Shown piece by piece: positions 56,768 to 64,000 of a DNA stretch of 64,000 bases (the stretch's first letter is position 1; every line of letters starts with the position of its first letter). The position numbers and the translations under genes are program-made. Source of the DNA: Tetraselmis striata (lineage: Eukaryota; Chlorophyta; Chlorodendrophyceae; Chlorodendrales; Chlorodendraceae); contig VCJN01003457.1 in assembly GCA_006384855.1 (NCBI GenBank), forward strand, positions 124,001 to 188,000, written 5' to 3'. The notes under the pieces are model-generated. The model was not told the DNA's origin, searched no databases, and saw only the letters and a list, made by a program, of their open reading frames with translations.

Positions 56768-59700
56768 ATGGCGGAACACGGCGCGGAGGCCCCCCCTGCC
56801 AGCAAGGGTGCGGCCCAGGCGGCAGGCGCGACCTCTAACACGGCCGAGGACGAGTCCTTTGACGGGGAAGGCATCGCCACAGACATCGTGTTCGTCATAT
56901 CTGGCATGTTGTTGCTTGGCATCGTCACACGCTCGCTGTTCGCGCGCCTGCCGGTGCCTTATACGGTGCTGCTACTGGTGAGTCCACTCGCACTTGGCAG
57001 TCTCGCATGTAAATGCGCTCAGCAGTCGCGAGAGGAACGTGCGCTCCCCTATGCTCATCTGGAGCTGCGTACGCCAAGGGGAACGGGCCGGGGGGCTTCC
57101 CGCGACTAAGCATGGGGTACATGTCGCTGTGTATCATGCAGGTGTGGGGACTAGCCGCTGGCGGGACGAGCGCAATTGCGGCGCAAGGCCAGACTGGCTG
57201 GCACATTGTCAATGCCGGACTTGACGCCATTGCGGTGAGCCTGCGATACCCCTTGCCAAAAAGCGAATGCGAGCATGGACAGGCATGGGGGCTGGGGTTT
57301 GTAAACTCGGAGCAGCAGTGTATCGCCAGGGTGATCAACCTCAGCGGGTGTTTACCATCCCAATCCTCCTCCCACGCTCTGCTGGCGGTGTGCGTGCTTT
57401 GGCGTAGAACATCCATCCGATCGCCCTGCTCCTCATCTTCATGCCCATCATCATCTACGGCAGCGCCCAGTCTAGCGACTGGCACACAGTCAAGAAAGAG
57501 TTTGCGCAGGTGAGCACCGAGCGCTGTGCGCAGGAGCGCCACGAGTCCCGTGCCCTGCGTGCGAGTGCGGGCCGCATATCGTCTGCTCTCCCCCCCCCCC
57601 CCCCCCCCCCCCCCCCCCACCCCCATCGGGGCGCCCTCCCTGCTTGCACCTACTAATTCAGCCCTGCCTGTTCTCTAGGTGATCACCATGGCAACCAGCG
57701 GCGTCATTGTGTCAATGTGCCTCACCGCATGCTACGTGAAAGCCATCCCGCTTGGCTGGAGCTGGTATGAGAGGTGAGAGGCGCCGTCCGCCCAGCACCC
57801 AGCCAACATGATGTATTTCTCTAACTACATTCGGGCCTGCATAATATATCAGGTTCGTTTTGTTTCATCATCGGGACATGGAGCTGGAAGCTTCCTATAA
57901 ACGTACACCATCACCGCCGCGCCGCGGTGACGGGGTGGTTATCAGCTGTTGGACTATGCAGAGAGATTTAGGCCCTTGTAGATGTTGAGTGAATTCATGG
58001 ACGTCCAGGAAATGTTGCGATGCTGAGATCAGAACGAACCTGGGCTATTGTCAATATCGTACGATGCCGGCCCCATGTCACCACGGTTGCCATGAAGAAA
58101 CATCTATTGTGTCGACATACACTACACACATGCGCGTATGTGCGGATGCATATGCTCGCGTGCATGTGATTAAAGGCGTAGTATATGCGCAGAATGGCAA
58201 TGCGCGTGTATGCTGGTGCTTTGTACCAACCGTTGACGCGGCTGCCGGCGCAGCTTCATGTTTGGCGCTCTCATCAGCGCCACCGACCCCGTGGCGGTGG
58301 TGGCCCTCCTCAAGGAAGTCGGCGCCTCCAAGCGCCTGGGGACCATCATTGAGGGGGAGTCCCTGCTGAACGATGGCTCGGCCTTTGTGCTCTTCCGCAT
58401 CTTCAAGGTCCGCCACCCTCCGCCACCCTTCACCAAAGGGATCTGTCCTTGTTGCGCTGCTCTTGGCCAGCCAGGCGGACAGCTGTGAGGCGCGTGCTGC
58501 CGCTGTGCTGTTTCAGGAACTCGCCCGCTACAACTCGTGCTGCGGCTCGGGGGATGTGGAGGAAACTGACACCCCGGGTGACGGCGTTGCCCACGCTCTA
58601 CATCCCACATGCGCACTCTAGGTGACCACGCCGAGGCGTCCACTGACTGACGAATTGTCTGGGCAGAGGCACGATATGGCTGCGGCGAGTTTGCGGCGAG
58701 CCAGTGCGACCCCTTTACGATCGTCGATGCCGTGAAGATGTTTCTGAAGCTCTCTCTCGGTGCGCCGCTGGCCGTGATATGGCCCCGGCCCGGGGTGGAT
58801 GCCTGCCTCATTTGGGCCTGAGGCGAAACAGTGCGGATCGCTAACGCCATGGTCCCCTCCCCCCCGGGGCGTGCTGCAGGTGGCCCCGCCTCTGGCATCA
58901 TGTTTGGGCTGCTGATGGTCCTGTGGCTCAGTTACACGTACAATGACGGTCTGCCTCCCGGGCGCTCATTCATGCTCCTCCGCGCCTCCGTTTGCTTATC
59001 AACCCCCCCCCCCCCAGCCTCCCCTCGCATGTACAATACCATGCGTTACTGGAATGGCATTGTATCATTGTTTCCGAAACCCGCAGCGTCCCCCCCCCCC
59101 CCCCCCCCCTGTTGAGTATTGGAGTAACTAACCAGCTGCTGTTGTACCTGTTTTCCCGTGTATTCCACTACCTGTATTTCTGGTACAAACACAGCATTAT
59201 TACATTGCGACAAGTGCAGTGTGATTAAGTGTATTGTTATGTATTTATAACCCAGAAGGAGAATGTTTATGATACGTGCAGTGTGCACTTGATTCCGTTG
59301 GCTGTCTATGGTGACAACAATACGTGCACGAGGCAGGCAGTGGCGCGCCTGCACGGGGCGCTGGTGTCGGGGGGGGGGGGGGGGGGGGGATGATCAAACC
59401 CGGGAGGGAGGGCGCAGGTGGGAGGGAGGGATGGACCACCGCAGCGGCAATGTTAGGGCTCGTTTGGGTTTTTGGAGGGTTTATGGTTTTTACAACCCTG
59501 CAGCCACTGGGAGACGGTATTGTTGACGCTGGGCGGGTTCGGGGTTGGTATTCAGCTTGGCGTGGCCCTCAGAGGGCTGCGTGCTACGGGCTACGGCCGA
59601 CCCTGTGCGGGTTCATGCAGCCGGACCGTTGGGGAAGCTATATCCCCTGGGGTGGGCGAGCTATTCCTAAAGTGAATGACACTCCTCGGCGACTGCAACG

Positions 59701-62475
59701 CCGTGCTCATCGCACCATCGCATGCTTGTTGGCACCACCCGCAGAGGTGGTGGAGATCTTCATCACCATCACGGGCGCGTACATCACATTCTTTGTCAGC
59801 GAGGACATCTTCGGCGTCTCCGGCATCCTCGCCTCGGTCGCGCTCGGCTTCCTGATGGCCGCGGTCGGCAACTCCAAGATCTCACCCAGCGTGCAGCACC
59901 CGCTGCACACCGTGTGGTGCGTGCTCCCCCATGGCACCAGCTCGCTGGCGCGGCGCCGCAGGCTGTGACGCACCCCGGCAACGTTGCCCGGCTGACGGGC
60001 CGCCTGTGTTGCCGCAGGGAGATGCTCGAGTGGGGCGGCAACACTGTCATTTTCCTGCTTGCCGGCACCATCATCACGGTGCGCGCCGCCTCTCGTTCCG
60101 CCGCCCGGGCGCCTCTTTCCGCCCCTGCGCTGTGCCTCATTCATCCCGCACCGCATTGGCTGCCACCAGCCGCGTCATTGCCCCGGCGTTCCAAGTGGAG
60201 GAGGGCCCAGCGTTGCAAAACGCCCGACACCGCGCTGTCCGTGCACGCGCCGCAGAGGTGTTTGAATTCGTGGTGCAGCTCACCAGCGCGTCGCAGATTG
60301 GGTACAACAGTACAAGATAATCCGCCTCGGTCAGACTCTGAGGCGCTGTCGATCATATGGGGGGTACGTTGCGCCGGGTAAGATTGGCATATGGAACCTT
60401 CAATCGTTCTGCGTTAAGGTTGCAGGGTCTTACCTTACGCCCCCAAAAGCCCAAAACCCTAAATCCTGAAGTTCCAGTAGTACATTGCGCAGTGGCTCGC
60501 GTGGTGACACGGGGAGAACAGTGACAGCCGGACGCAAGATGGGAATGAAAGCGGACCCCAAAGCACGCGCTTGACCTCGCCGCTCTTTCGTCACGATGGA
60601 ATTTGATGGGTGGCAGTGCTTACGCTAGTAGATCCTATACGTATAGATGGCACAGGGGCGCGAAGGTGCGATGTTGGCTGTCAGTCGGGAACGCCGCGGG
60701 TCCGTCGACTGACTCCCTGCCGCGCCGCTGACTGCTGGCTGCGGCTGCTGCCACCGCTCAACTGCCACAGCAAGAGATCGCGGAGGCCAACACTTCTAAC
60801 TTCGGCAGCTCTGCCGGGCTGCCTATCGGTGAAGCAATCGGGTGGGGCATCTCCATCTACGCCGCCTGTGTGGTGAGCACCCCCCCCCCCCCCCCCCTCT
60901 CCTCCCCGGCCCCTCTCTCGATGGACCCGTTCGCCCCTTCCCACCCTCCATTACCTGTTTCTGCCACGCACCCCTTTCTGTATATCAGCATGGCGGCGCC
61001 AGCGGCTGCTACTGAGTGGCTACATACTGTATGATGCGGCAGGTAATCCGCTTCATTTCAGTCCTCCTCCATTTCCCACTGCTCCGCTCCATCGGGTACG
61101 GCATGTGGCGCTCTGGCCGGCCCTGCCATGGACACGGGGCGCCCTGGAGGGGGGGGGGGGGGGGGTGTCGTTTCAGTCGCAGCCGCTTCGCCGCTCGCTG
61201 CATTGCGGGTGTCGTCCCCGAACTCGTTTAACTTCCGCAAAGCGCTAGGCACGAGAAAACTACTGCAAAGCACAACATTACGGGGAACTTAAAAGCGGCC
61301 TGAAGCTCACGCAAGGTTGAGCTCCGCCTCCACCTCCATGTCTGGAGTCTTGTGGGGCTGGCGGTGCAACCCGTGCCACTGCGGGAGGCGCGCATGCAGA
61401 GTCATCACCGTGACGTGCGGCCCGACGGGCGTCGCGGGTGTTGTGCAGGTACGGCATGACGTGGCAGGACGCCGCCGTCATCGTCTGGAGCGGGCTCCGC
61501 GGGGCCGTCGGATTGGCGCTTGCGCTGCTGGTCAATCTGGACCAAGCGCTGGATGCAAAGATCCGCTACGAGGTGCGCAGCGGGCCACCGCGCGGCCACA
61601 TGGACGTGCGGGTGCAAATTAAGAATGCGGAACTGCATCACGCCAAACCGGGATTAAATATATTCAAACTTTCCAACGTTGCGTTCCCGGAAGCAGCGAA
61701 TCCCCCGGGACCCAAACTCTTCGCAGCCGTCGAGAGTGGCGCCCAAAAGATTAACGCGCCCAGGCAAGGGGCTTTGTACACAGCGTGCCAAAACTAGCGA
61801 AGCCATGTCGATGGGCGCCATGGAAGCGATGAAAGACAGCCTCTTGATTCGCTGGGACTGCACCGGCGGTTGCGCTTGGTCGGATGTCGGCGACGAGCGC
61901 TTTAGTACGGAATGCGGTGTCGCCTGGCGCACTCGGTGATACTGTCGTATTCCGCGGGCCGGGGGGGCGCAAGACACTCTTGGGCCGCGGACTTGACGCC
62001 CAAGCGGAGAAGCCTCTCACCGCTTTGCACCGGATGGCACCACATGGATGGAACATGGGGTGGAATGGCCGGCTGCCGGCTAGCTGTGCAGTGTGTTCGA
62101 CTAATTTTCAGCGCAACTCTCGGTATAGAATATTCCACCTGTGCGCCGGTCCCCTCCATTCCGCCCATATTTCGTGTTTGCGCGCCCGCAGCCCGGAGGC
62201 CGCACCCGCCGGCGTCGTCGCGGAGGGCTCACGGCCCTGTGGCGGCGTGGTCCGCGTCGCAGGTCCTGCTGTTCACCTCCGTGGTGGTCATCCTCTCGCT
62301 GCTCATCAACGGCAGCACCACGCGGCTGTTGCTCGTCTGGCTCGGCATCCTGAAGGCCAACCCCGTGCAGCAGGAGTTCCTCCTCCACAACATCAACGAA
62401 ATGGACGAGTACGCCGACAGGCACTGCTCCCACTTGAAGCACGACGCCCTGGTGGGCGACCCAGATTGGAGCACG
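56768..62475 (+). CDS. SOS1/NHE-type Na+/H+ antiporter (CPA1), 3' end not found
   Basis: Membrane cation/proton exchanger, probably plasma membrane Na+ efflux as in plant SOS1. Fourteen phase-consistent exons: 56768-56977, 57142-57234, 57408-57509, 57679-57773, 58254-58407, 58517-58577, 58667-58759, 58880-58948, 59745-59916, 60018-60078, 60771-60872, 61043-61095, 61449-61572, 62263-62475, giving 534 codons. Motifs: FMFGALISATDPVAVVALLK with the ion-binding Asp; IIEGESLLNDGSAFVLF; SYTYND joined to EVVEIFITITGAYITFFVSE; TVWEMLEWGGNTVIFLLAGT; GYGMTWQDAAVIVWSGLRGA with the conserved Arg; and LLFTSVVVILSLLINGSTTR. The last exon, with VQQEFLLHNINEMDEYAD and DPDWST, starts the cytosolic domain. The open frame ends at a good donor (ACG|GTGCGG), so more exons must follow; no cyclic-nucleotide-binding domain was seen. 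The start ATG precedes a hydrophilic 35-residue leader. Confidence 0.88.
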
Positions 62476-63713
62476 GTGCGGCTGTGCCCCCCTCCCCCCT
62501 CGTGCGCTGTCCGTGTCGTCCATGATGCAGAGGGCGTGCCTCCGGGCATTGCTTTTCCCCTGATCTTCTCGGGGGCCCGCCGATTAGCGACGAGGCGGCT
62601 TGAGGGCCTACCGCGCCGGCTCCCAGGGTACTCGCAAATTGACATTGACACACACCGCCCAGCGATCGCCGGGCCGTGCGGGGTGGAAGCACGGCCACAG
62701 GCATTATCACTGCGCTACATTACATGCGAGCGAGCTTGTCTTGCATGCATGTGAGTCACATGCGCGACTGCCCCATCGCAAGGAGACTGCGATGTTGGGT
62801 ATCTGTTGCTACGCGAGTGCATGTAAAATAGAGCTCTTTGGTCCACAATAAGGAGTTGAAATTGCTTTGTCATGTATGAGCGCGCAGACGCGTACCATTA
62901 CGATAATCGTCATCCGCGCGTGCGCTGCTGCATGTAGCCCAATAACTAACCATGCGGCCCAATTACAGCGTAGTTATGAACACTGTTTAGCTACGGCCCG
63001 TACCCGGTCCCGAACAAACAGCGAATATAACAACGAATCCACTTCGAAATCTTGTCGTAAAAGAATTATATATCATGACACCGGCGACCTCTTCTCCTCC
63101 TTGGGGGCTCCTTCAACACGCACGTGCATGTTCCCCGCAGCCGCTCTGCTATTTCTCGTGTAAATGCCGGTCTAACCGGTCCCGGTAATAATATGACTTT
63201 ATATCTGCAAGAAAACAGGAAGTTCCCGCTCCGTCGCCGGTAAAGGTACCGTACGATGCCGCTGATGCCGCGGTACGCTTATGGTATGCGTGGTCGAGAC
63301 GTACAGGAAGTAATGGACTAGTTTGTGCAGACGATCTCCGGATACCCTTATTTGCTCTTAACTTGTACTGCCAAATAGGGACGGCCGCATAGGGGGCAGA
63401 GGTCAACGTAGTTACCGCTGCACTGGAGCGGGTAGTATACATGTAGACAAGAAGCCCTTCGCGGGACCGGATTGCATTTAGTAGCAGCCCCGCTGCGGGT
63501 CCATGGACGAGAGGTTGAGGACCGTGAGGGCTGGGGCCGTCCCGGGGGCAAGTGCGGTGGAATTGGGTCGATTAGGATGTCAATGAGAAATACACCTCTC
63601 CTCCCGGTGCGTGCCCCGCCAGGGAACCTACACTTATCGAGGCGAAGGCTTTATTTTCGGGGACGTTCTAATCACCGGGCCTCTGATCCCGTCGGTGGGC
63701 GGCGACCCTGTAG
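62476..63713. other. Intron or intergenic sequence downstream of the antiporter exons
   Basis: No motif-bearing exon was found here. A frame around 63611-63713 (GEGFIFGDVLITGPLIPSVG) might be coding but matches nothing that I know. Confidence 0.35.
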
Positions 63714-64000
63714 GTGCTGAAGATGAGCGCCATCGACGCCACCTCCATGCTGGACCCCGACTTTCTGAAGCAGCGCCGGCAGCGCGACTCGGGCGACCAT
63801 CCGCAGGGAAGCCACGGCAACGCAGGCGGCGGCAAGCCGGGCGCGATGGGGTTCGGGACGGCGCCTTCGACCAGGGCTGGATCCACCCGTGATGGCGGTG
63901 CCGGGGCGCCCGGGGACTTGGAGTCGCAGGGGAGGAGCTCTGGCCGGGACATGATGTCGGACCCGGAGGCGGCGGACGTGCTCAGGGATGTCCGTGCGCG
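63714..64000 (+). CDS. Putative exon, open at the window edge
   Basis: The frame follows a good acceptor (CCCTGTAG|GTGCTGAAG) and stays open to the end of the window. It starts VLKMSAIDATSMLDPDFLKQ and runs into a low-complexity, Gly/Ser/Asp-rich hydrophilic segment (DLESQGRSSGRDMMSDPEAA). GC-rich codon use resembles the neighbouring genes. It could be a further cytosolic exon of the antiporter or the start of another gene (ATG at 63723). Confidence 0.4.
   Translation, partial: MLKMSAIDATSMLDPDFLKQRRQRDSGDHPQGSHGNAGGGKPGAMGFGTAPSTRAGSTRDGGAGAPGDLESQGRSSGRDMMSDPEAADVLRDVRA

Overview
This is nuclear DNA from a GC-rich, intron-dense eukaryote. A green-lineage microalga is the best guess, but the sequence does not prove it. 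The protein set supports this: a plant SOS1-type Na+/H+ antiporter, a mercuric-reductase-like flavoprotein and a nuclease with a plastid-style leader. So do the many short GT-AG introns, the long homopolymeric C/G tracts inside introns, and remains of DIRS-like, LINE and Mutator-like elements. There is no prokaryotic organisation: no operons, ribosome binding sites or CRISPR arrays.

Layout. 1-11.0 kb is a transposon graveyard: a LINE 3' end (+), a Mutator-like transposase remnant (-), and a DIRS-like gag/RT/RNase H remnant (-). 11.9-13.6 kb holds a two-exon papain-family protease. 14.8-18.85 kb (-) holds a 13-exon DEP-domain/pyridine nucleotide-disulfide oxidoreductase fusion whose reading frame closes at 654 residues. 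20.0 kb holds a small VMA21-like membrane protein. 20.6-23.6 kb (-) holds a long HIF-type prolyl hydroxylase. 24-30 kb is mostly non-genic; it contains a ~215 bp tandem repeat and a 1.98 kb segment bounded by perfect 34 bp inverted repeats and flanked by TTA, with a decayed unrecognised ORF inside. 30-39.6 kb holds a HELQ-type DNA helicase. 40.2-41.8 kb (-) holds a staphylococcal-nuclease-like protein. 42.95-49.05 kb holds condensin subunit CAP-H. 49.9-53.5 kb is repeat-derived and less GC-rich. 53.5-55.7 kb holds a decayed tyrosine-recombinase element. 56.77-62.48 kb holds at least 14 exons of the SOS1-like antiporter, whose 3' end is not found. An open exon runs off the right edge.

The genes are unlinked housekeeping functions: chromosome condensation, repair helicase, redox, ion transport, proteolysis and oxygen-dependent hydroxylation. 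I see no multi-gene system. Exon boundaries were placed by hand from conserved family motifs, splice dinucleotides and phase continuity, so 5' ends and a few junctions remain uncertain. The most notable observations are the DEP-flavoprotein fusion, several apparent GC-AG introns, and the inverted-repeat element with an unknown ORF.
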